64,000 bases of DNA from assembly GCA_910589105.1 (NCBI GenBank), contig CAJUST010000002.1:1-64000 (forward strand), in the 5' to 3' direction. The notes beneath the pieces were generated by a model that worked only from the letters and a program-made list of their open reading frames with translations, searched no databases and was not told the origin of the DNA. The stretch is from an uncultured Lachnospiraceae bacterium (GTDB lineage Bacteria > Bacillota > Clostridia > Lachnospirales > Lachnospiraceae). Numbering within the stretch: the stretch's first letter is position 1; the number at the start of each line of letters is the position of its first letter. Positions 16,454 through 25,053 of this stretch are shown here, piece after piece. The translations under genes and the position numbers were made by a program.

Positions 16454-17383
16454 ATGAAGCGATTTTTCTATCAAATTTTTTGCGGAATTGCATTTTTTTT
16501 ACTAATCCCGATTGTTGTGACGCTTTTGATTCAGGGAACGGGAACGGATTCTGCGGAAAATCTCTCATTTATGCCGTCAACGGAAGAACAGGAAGGCGAG
16601 TTGAACGAAGATTTTTTGCGTGGAATTGTGGCAAATGAGATTTCTATGGATACGGAACCGGAAGCGATAAAAGCGCAGGCAGTAATTGCAAGGACAAACT
16701 GTCTAAGGGCAATGGAACGCGGTGAAAGTTTGCCGGAAGGGCTGACAAAGGGCGAAATGGTCCGGCTTTGGGGGCAGGAGAATTTTTCTGAACGGTACAG
16801 TCTGCTTGAAAGCAGCATTGAAGCGACAAAAGGGGTTTCCATGGTATATAACGGCTCGTATATTCAGGCGGACTTTCATAAAATCAGCGCAGGCTATACA
16901 AGAGACGCCGCGGAAGTCTATGGAAACGAAGATTTTCCTTATTTAAAAAGCATAGACAGCCGTATGGATATAATTGGCGAAGATTTTTTAAAAGTCATAT
17001 TTTATACTCCAAATGAGCTTATTGCGAAAGGAGGGGAACTGTTTACGGACGAGACGAAAGCGGCGGCCGCAGAGATGTCAGCTTCTGGCTTTATGGAAAA
17101 AATCTCTATATCAAAGAGGGATAAAGCCGGTTATGTTACGGAAGTGGTGATTGACGGAAAGCCGCATTCAGGTGAGGAAGCGCGTTTGTTGTATGGCTGG
17201 AATTCTTCTAATTTTTCTTTGAAGGAAGTGGATGGGGAAATCCGCGTTACGACGAAAGGGCTTGGGCATGGATTAGGCGTGAGCCTGCATGGAGCCAATG
17301 AATTAGCGAAAGATGGATTTTCCTACAAAGAGATTTTGAAATATTTTTATTCAGGAATTGAATTTGTTACACAGTATGATTGA
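16454..17383 (+). CDS. spoIID: Stage II sporulation protein D, 309 aa
   Basis: Peptidoglycan hydrolase (lytic transglycosylase) that thins septal wall during engulfment, working with SpoIIP and SpoIIM in the mother cell. An N-terminal transmembrane helix (residues 8-27) anchors an external SpoIID/LytB domain: LRGIVANEISMDTEPEAIKAQ, where the glutamate after NE is the catalytic candidate, AVIARTNCLRA, and the closing GHGLGVSLHGANELAKDG. No clear ribosome site precedes the ATG, which is odd against its neighbours. A CATATATT sequence 12 bases upstream resembles a sigma-E -10 but is too close to be convincing. The SpoIIQ-like gene follows. Confidence 0.93.
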   Translation: MKRFFYQIFCGIAFFLLIPIVVTLLIQGTGTDSAENLSFMPSTEEQEGELNEDFLRGIVANEISMDTEPEAIKAQAVIARTNCLRAMERGESLPEGLTKGEMVRLWGQENFSERYSLLESSIEATKGVSMVYNGSYIQADFHKISAGYTRDAAEVYGNEDFPYLKSIDSRMDIIGEDFLKVIFYTPNELIAKGGELFTDETKAAAAEMSASGFMEKISISKRDKAGYVTEVVIDGKPHSGEEARLLYGWNSSNFSLKEVDGEIRVTTKGLGHGLGVSLHGANELAKDGFSYKEILKYFYSGIEFVTQYD

Positions 17384-17466
17384 ATAAAAGTAAAAAATAC
17401 GCACAGACTATAGTCAGCAAGAGTTACTGAACGGTAACAGCTAATATGACTATGGATGGTGATAAA

Positions 17467-18270
17467 ATGAGACGAGGGAATTTTTTCCGGAGAAACCAGT
17501 ATAAAATAGCGGCAGTATGTATTATAGCAGCTGTTTTAGGCGTAACTGGCGTGTACATGCTAAACAGAAGGGAAACAAAGGAAGAACCAAAACAGCAGGT
17601 GGCGGCAGAGCAGCCAAACGAGACGAAACGGACAGTTGTCAGCCAAAAGGAACCAGAGAAGGAACTTCCGGCGGAAACAGAATCGGAAGACATGGAAGAA
17701 ACAAAAAGCGTGTCTGCCGTGATTCATCCGAAACGGGAAGAAGTGATCCGGAAGGTGGAAGTGAACACAGCGAAAGCAGAAGAAGCGGAACCAAGTAAAA
17801 CGGAAGAAACAGCGGAAACGTCAGCGGTGAAAAACGCGCCGCCCGCAGAGATTCATTTTGATGCATCCGCAGGGCTTTTATGGCCGGTTTCAGGATCTGT
17901 GATTTTGGATTACAGTATGGATCAAACTGTGCATTTTATGACGCTTGACCAATATAAGTACAATCCAGCTGTGATTATCGCAGGAAATGTCAATGACAAG
18001 GTAAAAGCGGCCGCAAGTGGGAAAATAACGGATATTTCCACGAATGAAGTGACGGGCTGTACGGTGACTATGGATATTGGAGACGGTTATACGGCAGTTT
18101 ATGGACAGTTAAAAGAGGTGCCATATGAAACGGGCGCCTACATTGAAGCCGGAAATACGATTGGTTTTGTGAATGAACCGACGAAATATTATTCTCTGGA
18201 GGGGAGCAACGTCTATTTTGCGTTGGAAAAAGACGGAGTTCCTATCGATCCCGTAGAATTTTTCCAGTAA
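17467..18270 (+). CDS. spoIIQ: SpoIIQ-like protein with degenerate M23 domain, 267 aa
   Basis: Forespore membrane protein that spans the septum to meet SpoIIIAH during engulfment. It has a basic N-terminus, one membrane helix (residues 10-29), an acidic E/K/T-rich linker (30-125) and a C-terminal M23 LytM domain from GLLWPVSGSVILDYSMD. The zinc ligands are degraded: the HxxxD site reads HFMTLD and the HxH site reads VYGQL, so it should not be a peptidase, as in Bacillus SpoIIQ. The order spoIID-spoIIQ is the usual one in Firmicutes and supports the call. GGTGAT just before ATG 17467 favours that start over 17446. spoIIID, often next, is absent. Confidence 0.87.
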   Translation: MRRGNFFRRNQYKIAAVCIIAAVLGVTGVYMLNRRETKEEPKQQVAAEQPNETKRTVVSQKEPEKELPAETESEDMEETKSVSAVIHPKREEVIRKVEVNTAKAEEAEPSKTEETAETSAVKNAPPAEIHFDASAGLLWPVSGSVILDYSMDQTVHFMTLDQYKYNPAVIIAGNVNDKVKAAASGKITDISTNEVTGCTVTMDIGDGYTAVYGQLKEVPYETGAYIEAGNTIGFVNEPTKYYSLEGSNVYFALEKDGVPIDPVEFFQ

Positions 18271-18287
18271 CAGTTTCCTAAAGAGGA

Positions 18288-18330
18288 ATGTGGCAAAAGC
18301 AGAAATGTATGGCTTTTGCCGCATTTTTTG
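18288..18330 (+). terminator. Intrinsic terminator after spoIIQ
   Basis: ATGTGGCAAAAGC pairs with GCTTTTGCCGCAT and is followed by TTTTTTG. Confidence 0.9.
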
Positions 18331-18540
18331 TTTTGGCGTTTTTTCGCAAAATAATGCCTATTTCCACGAAAAATAAAATTTTCCTTGATATTTCAGGTTA
18401 TACAACGTATAATAGGCGTTGGTATTTATGCAGACAAGACGTTTTATGTATGATTATCAGCCGCAGGAAGACCTTCGGTAACAGCATAGAACGTTTTTTC
18501 TATTTTATTGGAAAGTAAGCCTGATGAAAGCGCGGATAAG

Positions 18541-18828
18541 ATGGACGAACCAAAAAAGAGAAGTTACGTTTATATCGTAGAATGTAGTGACGGCACCTTT
18601 TACACGGGCTGGACGACGGATGTGGAAAAGCGGGTTGCCAAGCATAATGCTAAAAAAGGAGCTAAATACACAAGATCCCGTCTTCCGGTTAAGCTGGCAT
18701 ATGCGGAAGAAGCTGAGACGAAACAGCAGGCGATGCGAAGGGAAGCGGAGATTAAGCGGTTAAGCAGGCAGGCAAAGCAACAGTTAATCGATCATAGAAA
18801 GGAAGTTTATGGAAACAATGAAATTTGA
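18541..18828 (+). CDS. GIY-YIG nuclease-superfamily protein (YhbQ/UPF0213 type), 95 aa
   Basis: Small single-domain GIY-YIG protein. The two motif strands are VYIVECSDGTFYTGWT, with the Y-I-V and Y-T-G positions, followed by DVEKRVAKHN (conserved arginine) and a C-terminal helix with REAEIKRL (conserved glutamate). This subfamily is linked to DNA repair or nucleic-acid processing and its biological role is poorly known. The ATG at 18541 begins just before the domain; a TTG at 18508 gives an 11-residue extension, and neither has a clear ribosome site. Its end overlaps the helicase gene by 20 bases. Confidence 0.88.
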   Translation: MDEPKKRSYVYIVECSDGTFYTGWTTDVEKRVAKHNAKKGAKYTRSRLPVKLAYAEEAETKQQAMRREAEIKRLSRQAKQQLIDHRKEVYGNNEI

Positions 18829-20413
18829 GGAGTTAGGGCTTTTGCCCGAAATTTTACGCGGTATAGAGGAGATGGGGTTTGAGGAAGCGACGCCGATTCA
18901 GTCTCAGGCGATACCGGTAGTTATGAGCGGCAGCGACGTAATCGGGCAGGCGCAGACGGGAACCGGAAAGACGGCGGCGTTTGGCATCCCGATGTTACAG
19001 AATATGGACAGTGAGCTGAAGAAAACACAGGCTCTTATTTTGTCACCGACAAGGGAACTGGCGATTCAGGTGGCGGAGGAACTCCGCAATTTGAGCAAAT
19101 ATATGCACGGCGTGAAAATCCTGCCTGTATACGGCGGACAGGATATTTCGAAACAGATCCGTTCCTTAAAGGGCGGGATACAGGTGATAGTTGGGACGCC
19201 CGGCCGTGTGATGGATCATTTGCGCAGAAAGACGATCCGCTGTGAGGACGTGAGAATGATTGTGCTTGACGAAGCAGATGAAATGCTGAATATGGGCTTT
19301 CGTGAAGACATTGAAACGATTTTGGAATATATACCGGAAGAACGTCAGACAGTGCTGTTTTCCGCGACTATGCCGAAACCGATTTTGGAAATCACGAGAA
19401 AATACCAAAAGGATGCAGTGACGATTAAGGTTGTCAAAAAGGAGCTTACTGTTTCAAATATTGAGCAGTATTATTATGATGTGAAACGCAAAGATAAGAC
19501 GGAAGTTTTGACGCGGCTTTTGGATTACTATAATCCAAAGGGATCTATTGTGTTTTGCAATACGAAGCGTATGGTGGACGAGCTTTCCCATGAGCTGACG
19601 ATGCGCGGTTATTTTGCGGAAGGTCTGCATGGCGATATGAAGCAGGCGCAAAGAGACCGCGTGATGGCGAACTTTCGGACGGGCAAGACGGATATTTTGA
19701 TTGCGACGGACGTTGCGGCAAGAGGGCTTGACATTGATTATGTGGAAGCTGTTTTTAACTATGACATTCCGCAGGACGATGAGTATTATGTACACCGTAT
19801 CGGCAGGACAGGCCGCGCAGGCCGCGCAGGCAAAGCGTTTAGTTTTGTCAGGGGCAAAGAGGTGTATAAGCTGAAAGACATTATGCGTTACTGCAAGACT
19901 AAGATTTTTGCGCAGCCGGTGCCGTCGTCTCAGGACGTAGCGCAGATGCGCGCGGAAAAAGTGATGGATAAGATTGAGACCATTATTGAAGAAGAAAACT
20001 TACAGAAGATGATTAATTTCATTGAAAAACAGATCAATGAATCAGATTATACAGCAATGGACATTGCAGCCGCATTTTTAAAACAGGCAATTGGCGGTTT
20101 AGAGACGGCTGCGGCTCCGGAGGGATATGGGGCAGACAGCAGATTTTCCTTTGGGGATACTGGAGCGGAGAGTGGAATGGTCCGTCTGTTTATCAATATT
20201 GGAAAGAAACAGAAGGTAAAACCGGGAGATATTTTAGGCGCAGTCGCAGGCGAATCTGGAATTTCAGGCGATTTGGTCGGCGCGATTGATATGTATGATA
20301 AATTTACATTTGTGGAAGTGCCATTGGAATATGGGAAAAAAGTTCTTCAGTCAATGAGCCATGCAAAAATTAAGGGGAAAGAGATTAATATTGAACCGGC
20401 GAATGGAAGATAG
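18809..20413 (+). CDS. DEAD-box RNA helicase with DbpA-type RNA-binding domain, 534 aa
   Basis: ATP-dependent RNA helicase of the DeaD/CshA group acting in ribosome assembly or cold adaptation. All helicase motifs are present: Q-motif EATPIQSQAIP, AQTGTGKT, PTRELAIQ, VGTPGRVMDH, DEADEM, SAT, and the C-terminal RGLDIDYVE and HRIGRTGRAG. The last 75 residues form a DbpA-like RNA-binding domain (MVRLFINIGKKQKVKPGDIL onwards) as in DeaD and DbpA. Start follows AAAGGAAG. It overlaps the GIY-YIG gene and ends before a terminator. Confidence 0.96.
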   Translation: METMKFEELGLLPEILRGIEEMGFEEATPIQSQAIPVVMSGSDVIGQAQTGTGKTAAFGIPMLQNMDSELKKTQALILSPTRELAIQVAEELRNLSKYMHGVKILPVYGGQDISKQIRSLKGGIQVIVGTPGRVMDHLRRKTIRCEDVRMIVLDEADEMLNMGFREDIETILEYIPEERQTVLFSATMPKPILEITRKYQKDAVTIKVVKKELTVSNIEQYYYDVKRKDKTEVLTRLLDYYNPKGSIVFCNTKRMVDELSHELTMRGYFAEGLHGDMKQAQRDRVMANFRTGKTDILIATDVAARGLDIDYVEAVFNYDIPQDDEYYVHRIGRTGRAGRAGKAFSFVRGKEVYKLKDIMRYCKTKIFAQPVPSSQDVAQMRAEKVMDKIETIIEEENLQKMINFIEKQINESDYTAMDIAAAFLKQAIGGLETAAAPEGYGADSRFSFGDTGAESGMVRLFINIGKKQKVKPGDILGAVAGESGISGDLVGAIDMYDKFTFVEVPLEYGKKVLQSMSHAKIKGKEINIEPANGR

Positions 20414-20465
20414 GATTGATGGGTTGTTTTTAGAGATAATTTAAAGATTTCTTTGTTAAGCTAGG

Positions 20466-20500
20466 GCGTGTTGGAAATGATGTTTCTGACACGCTTTTCT
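20466..20500 (+). terminator. Intrinsic terminator after the helicase gene
   Basis: GCGTGTTGGAAA pairs with TTTCTGACACGC and is followed by TTTTCT. Confidence 0.8.
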
Positions 20501-20527
20501 ATTTGAAAAATAAAGGAGGATTTAAAG

Positions 20528-22894
20528 ATGAGAAGATTATGGAAATGCGCGGCTGCATGGCTGCTTACAGGAGCGTTTGTAATGGGCGCCGCCGGCTGTG
20601 GAAGCGGCGGAAAAACGGATCTGGCGGATATGGATTCTGGCGGTTTGGACACAGCGGATGAAAGTGACAAAGAGGCGGCAAAAGGCCGTTATGTGGAAAT
20701 TTTAAAAGAGACGCCCGACGGCGTGAATGCGATTGAGGAAATGGTAAGGCTGTCTGATGGAAGCGTGGCGTTTATCAATCCTTCTTCAGGGGATTTGCAT
20801 ACATCGGCGGACAATGGGGATTCATGGGAAACGAAAGAGATTCCGGTCTTGGCGGAACTTCTGTCAAATGAGAAAATTGATATCACCAGTATGGCGATTG
20901 CGCCTGACGGCGGCATTTTTTTCTCTTATGTAGACTGGGGCAGCGCGCAGGGGGATGGCGTAGGTGAGATTTATTATTATATTGACAAAGACGGCAATGC
21001 CGCAGAAATTTCTTTGACTGACGAGACGGGCAGTTATAACTTCTATTTGTCTGAAGCAAAGTTTATAGGAGAGCGCCAGCTGACTGCATTTATGAATGGA
21101 GGGAACGCGTACCAAATTGACTTGGATACGAATGCCATAACGCCGATGAGTCTGCCGGAAACTGTGGAAACCGGCGATGTAACGATGAGCGGATTAGGTC
21201 ATATGTTTACAGCAGGGGACTATGTAATGTCAGATGAGTGGCTGTACCAGATTTCTGCAAAAGCCACGGTAGAGGATTTGACGCTTTGCGATTATCTGAA
21301 GGAGGCGTTTAAGGATAATCGTGGGATTGCGGTTTGCTTTGACAGTGGGGATCAGACGATGTATCTTGCGTCGGCAGACGGTCTTTACAGCCATGTAGTG
21401 GGCGGAAGCGTTATGGAGAAATTGTTAGACGGTGGCATGTCGAACCTTAGCGACCCGACGAAAAATGTTGTTTCTATTTTAAAGAACGGGGATAACAGTT
21501 TTTTGATGGCGTACGATGATGGGGAAATTGATTTGTATCAGTATGATAAAGACGTTCCTTCCGTTCCGACGCAGCAGATTACAGTTTATAGTTTAGAGCA
21601 GAATATGCTAATCAGTAAGGCAGTCAGTATATTCCGCAAAAACCATCCAGACGTTTTTGTAAAACAGGAAATCGGCATTTCCGGAGATTATGGCATGACA
21701 AGGGAAGATGCAATCCAAAATTTGAACACGAAACTTTTAGCGGGGGAAGGGCCTGATATTTTGCTGTTAGATCAAATGCCGATGGATTCTTATATTGAAA
21801 AAGGAATGCTGGCAAATTTAGAGGAAGTGATTGGGGAATTGGAAAAATCAAATCAATTTTTTTCAAATATTTTACGCGCATACCAGACGGACAGCGGGCT
21901 GTATGCCGTTCCGTTCCGTTATCAAATTCCGGTTTTAGTTGCCCAAAAAGGGAAGGCAGATGAAATTTCTGGTATTTCATCATTGACAGGCATTGTGAAA
22001 AAAGCGAGAGAAGATCTGCCAAATGCGACTACTGTATTAGGGACATACACTGCGGAAGAACTGTTGAACCGTTTATTTTTGGCAGGTTCGGATTCTTTTT
22101 TAGTCTATAGCGGAACAGATGGAGAGGCGCCAGAGAAGAAATTAGATGAAGGCGCGGTGAAACATTTTCTGGAGCAGGCAAGTGAAATTTATCAGGCGGA
22201 GCAGCAGAATATTACGGAAGAAAAATTAAACAATCATAATAAAAGCCTGACATGGTATGGCGAATCCGGCATTCAGTCGCCTTTAGAAACGCTTAGGGTG
22301 GACACAGGAAGCCTGTTTGATGTGGTTTCCGGCAATCAATCGTTTATCTTGGGGAAATTAAGTGGAATGACCGATGTGCAGATGGCGTTAGGAGGCCCGG
22401 ACGGGGAACCGGAAAAGGGAATGTCTTATAAAATTATAGGAGGCGCGGAAGGAAAATTATTTACGCCAAATGGAATTGCAGGCATCAATGAGAAAACGAA
22501 AGAAAAGGAACTTGCCCTATCGTTTTTGGCGGAGTTATTGAGTGAGGAGACACAAAAGGCGGATTTGGACAATGGGTTTCCGGTCAATGCAGATGCGTAT
22601 GATAAATTTACGGAGACATTGTATCCTGACCATTCATATGGATTTTCTGCGGCTACAGTGTCTGAAAATGGTGAAGAAAGCGGCACGGTGCATTTTTCGG
22701 CGCAGTGGCCAAGTGAGGAGGAAATTGCGGCGCTGAAAGAGCAAATCAGCGGTTTGGAGATTCCATCGCTTTCCGATAGCGTGGTTCTTTCGGCTGTGAT
22801 GGAAAACGGCATTAAGGTGTTAGAAGGGGATATGGGCGTCGAAGAAGGGTGTGATGCGATTGTTCAAAAAATCGAACTCTATCTGGCAGAGTAG
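20528..22894 (+). CDS. Extracellular solute-binding lipoprotein with N-terminal propeller-like region, 788 aa
   Basis: Surface lipoprotein of a carbohydrate ABC importer. The lipobox GAAGC places the lipidated Cys at residue 24. The C-terminal 440 residues are a family 1 solute-binding protein, beginning QITVYSLEQNMLISKAVSIF, with GEGPDILLLDQMPMDSYI matching the strand-helix before the hinge. The extra 320 residues between lipobox and binding domain are unusual: they contain the Asp-box motif SADNGDSW and repeated short strands, suggesting a sialidase-like beta-propeller that may bind glycan. AAAGGAGG precedes the ATG. Two permease genes follow with overlap. No ATPase gene is present, so a shared MsmK-like ATPase is likely. 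Confidence 0.87.
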   Translation: MRRLWKCAAAWLLTGAFVMGAAGCGSGGKTDLADMDSGGLDTADESDKEAAKGRYVEILKETPDGVNAIEEMVRLSDGSVAFINPSSGDLHTSADNGDSWETKEIPVLAELLSNEKIDITSMAIAPDGGIFFSYVDWGSAQGDGVGEIYYYIDKDGNAAEISLTDETGSYNFYLSEAKFIGERQLTAFMNGGNAYQIDLDTNAITPMSLPETVETGDVTMSGLGHMFTAGDYVMSDEWLYQISAKATVEDLTLCDYLKEAFKDNRGIAVCFDSGDQTMYLASADGLYSHVVGGSVMEKLLDGGMSNLSDPTKNVVSILKNGDNSFLMAYDDGEIDLYQYDKDVPSVPTQQITVYSLEQNMLISKAVSIFRKNHPDVFVKQEIGISGDYGMTREDAIQNLNTKLLAGEGPDILLLDQMPMDSYIEKGMLANLEEVIGELEKSNQFFSNILRAYQTDSGLYAVPFRYQIPVLVAQKGKADEISGISSLTGIVKKAREDLPNATTVLGTYTAEELLNRLFLAGSDSFLVYSGTDGEAPEKKLDEGAVKHFLEQASEIYQAEQQNITEEKLNNHNKSLTWYGESGIQSPLETLRVDTGSLFDVVSGNQSFILGKLSGMTDVQMALGGPDGEPEKGMSYKIIGGAEGKLFTPNGIAGINEKTKEKELALSFLAELLSEETQKADLDNGFPVNADAYDKFTETLYPDHSYGFSAATVSENGEESGTVHFSAQWPSEEEIAALKEQISGLEIPSLSDSVVLSAVMENGIKVLEGDMGVEEGCDAIVQKIELYLAE

Positions 22895-23693
22895 GGGGTG
22901 GTTTTTACTGCCAAGCTTAGCGGGAGTGACGCTTTTTGTCATTCTCCCGTTTGGCTATATGCTTTTTTCTTCGTTTTCGAATGGGTTTGTCAATTATAAA
23001 ACGGTTTTGGCAAACGAAGCATTTCATTTGGCAGTGAAAAATACGCTCTGGTTTACAGGCGTGGGGATTCCTTTGCTGTTGTTTTTCTCCTTTGCGGCGG
23101 CGCTTGGGATTTATAAAAGTAAATATATGCGTTTGCTTAAGTCTGTGTATCTGCTGCCAATGGCAGTGCCGACGGCTGTCGTCGTTTTAATCTGGAAAGT
23201 TTTTTTCCACAAAGCGGGGGTTTTAAATCAGATTTTGGAATTGTTTCAGATACAAGCGGCAGACTGGCTTTCCGGTGGTATGGCGTTTTGGGTGTTGATT
23301 ATCAGCTATATCTGGAAAAATCTGGGGTATACGATTGTCCTTTGGCTTGCAGGCATGTCTGCAATCCCAACGGCAATTACGGAGGCGGCGCGGGTGGACG
23401 GCGCAAGTGAATGGCAGTGTATCCGCTATATGATTCTGCCACAGCTTAAGCCTGTGTTTTATACGGTAACAATGCTTTCTTTTTTAAACTCTTTTAAGGT
23501 TTTTCGGGAAGCGTATCTGGTGGCGGGCGCCTATCCCCAAAAAAGTATGTATTTGCTTCAGCATTTGTTTCATAACTGGTTTACAAATCTGGATATGGAT
23601 AAAATTTCCGCCGCCGCCGCGCTGCTTGCCGTGTTTTTTGCGCTGTGTTCGCTGGCGCTGCAGAATATGTGGGAAAAGGAGGAGTTTTCTTAA
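22854..23693 (+). CDS. Sugar ABC transporter permease (MalF/UgpA type), 279 aa
   Basis: First membrane subunit of the importer. Six hydrophobic segments begin with WFLLPSLAGVTLFVILPFGY, and the EAA loop reads EAARVDGASEWQCIRYMILP, the docking site for the ATPase. ATG 22854 (or GTG 22851) lies inside the end of the upstream gene, giving about 40 bases of overlap and translational coupling; GAAGAAGGG is the ribosome site. Sequence after the upstream stop cannot supply another start that keeps the first helix. Confidence 0.93.
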   Translation: MRLFKKSNSIWQSRGWFLLPSLAGVTLFVILPFGYMLFSSFSNGFVNYKTVLANEAFHLAVKNTLWFTGVGIPLLLFFSFAAALGIYKSKYMRLLKSVYLLPMAVPTAVVVLIWKVFFHKAGVLNQILELFQIQAADWLSGGMAFWVLIISYIWKNLGYTIVLWLAGMSAIPTAITEAARVDGASEWQCIRYMILPQLKPVFYTVTMLSFLNSFKVFREAYLVAGAYPQKSMYLLQHLFHNWFTNLDMDKISAAAALLAVFFALCSLALQNMWEKEEFS

Positions 23694-24533
23694 ATGCGGA
23701 TAAAAGTATTTCGGTTTGTTTTATTTATAGTGGGACTTTTGTTTTGCCTTCCTATTCTTGCGGTAATTTTAGGGGCGCTTAAAAGCGACAGGGAATTGAT
23801 GACGGCGCTTTTGCCTGTGATTGGGGCAGGCGGCGGGAAGATTTCATGGCATTTACTGCCGCTTTATCCGACGGCAAAACATTTTATCAAATTGTTGTTT
23901 TATACTCCAGAGTTTTTTACGGTGTTTTGGAACTCAATGAAGATTGTGGCTTGTATTTTGGCGGGACAGTTATTTGTGGCGGTTCCGGCGGCTTTTGGAT
24001 TTGCAAAGTTTTCGTTTCGTGGGAAAAATGCGTTATTTATGGCATATGTGATTTTGATGTTAATGCCGTTTAGCGTTATGATGCTGCCTTCTTATCTGGT
24101 GTTGGATCGGGTGAATTTGATGAACACGCATTGGGCGGTGATATTGCCCGCAGTATTTTCGACGTTTCCGGTTTTTTTAATGTATCGGGGGTTTAAAGCA
24201 ATTCCAAAGGAGTTATATGAAGCGGCGAGGATAGACGGGGCGGGAGAGTGGCAGATTTTCTTTACAATCGGGCTTCCGCTTGGATCGCCGGGGATTTTAT
24301 CGGCGCTTGTGTTGGGGTTTTTAGAATATTGGAATTTGGTGGAACAGCCGCTGGCGTTTTTGGAAGATCCTTCCCTATGGCCGTTGTCGCTTTACCTGCC
24401 GGAAATTCATCTGGCGAAGGCGGGCATGGCTCTGGCGGCCTCGGTGGTTACGTTGCTTCCTGCGGTGTTTGTGTTTTTTATGGGACAGGATTATTTGGAG
24501 CAGGGGATTGTGGCTTCGGGGATGAAAGAGTGA
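23694..24533 (+). CDS. Sugar ABC transporter permease (MalG/UgpE type), 279 aa
   Basis: Second membrane subunit of the importer, starting directly after the stop of the first; AAAAGGAGGAG is its ribosome site. Six membrane segments and the EAA loop ELYEAARIDGAGEWQIFF are present, and the C-terminus ends after the last helix as in MalG. It completes a binding protein and two permeases without an ATPase. The substrate is probably an oligosaccharide, by family only. Confidence 0.93.
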   Translation: MRIKVFRFVLFIVGLLFCLPILAVILGALKSDRELMTALLPVIGAGGGKISWHLLPLYPTAKHFIKLLFYTPEFFTVFWNSMKIVACILAGQLFVAVPAAFGFAKFSFRGKNALFMAYVILMLMPFSVMMLPSYLVLDRVNLMNTHWAVILPAVFSTFPVFLMYRGFKAIPKELYEAARIDGAGEWQIFFTIGLPLGSPGILSALVLGFLEYWNLVEQPLAFLEDPSLWPLSLYLPEIHLAKAGMALAASVVTLLPAVFVFFMGQDYLEQGIVASGMKE

Positions 24534-25053
24534 AGGGAGAGTGGCGGGTTTTGTGTTGTGCTGGGAGGTGGATAGTTTGGAATCTGGATTTTGGGGAGTG
24601 GGGATATGGATTAGGTGGTTGGGGGGTGGATAGTGGAGTGTTGGTATTTTGGGGAAGTGGATATGGATTGGGTGGTTGGAAGTGTAATAGTAAAGTGTGT
24701 AATTTTTGATATTTGTGATGGGTGAAGGGATAGGGATTTTGGTGAGATGTGGTATGGCTTTATGTAGGCGGTGAAAAAATGGGAACTGGAATAGAATTGG
24801 CGGTTGTGGCTGGATTGTCAGTAAAATGATGGAAAAGTGTGTTGACTGATTTTAGGCTATGTGTGAAAAATGTGAAGTGAACGGATATGTAAGGGCGGAG
24901 AAGTGAAGCATTGGCGGTTTTGCAGTTGTAGAAAGTTTGGATCATTGATGGTTTATTTTTGAGGACATTGGTTGTTTGGGTATGGGTTGGAATTTGTTTT
25001 TTGAGTTGGAAAATAAGAAATGGAAAATCGAGAATATATATAAGGAGTAGGTA
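24534..25053. other. 520-bp GT-rich, C-poor spacer
   Basis: The plus strand is rich in G and T with very little C. Two imperfect 33-base direct copies lie about 59 bases apart, near 24590 and 24649, sharing GATATGGATT and GGTGGTTGG. Several G-runs (TGGGGAGTGGGG, TTGGGGGG) could form a G-quadruplex. No open frame with a plausible product or known RNA is seen. An ATATATATAAGGAG segment at the end provides the ribosome site of the next gene. The strand bias continues into the start of that gene. Confidence 0.7.
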
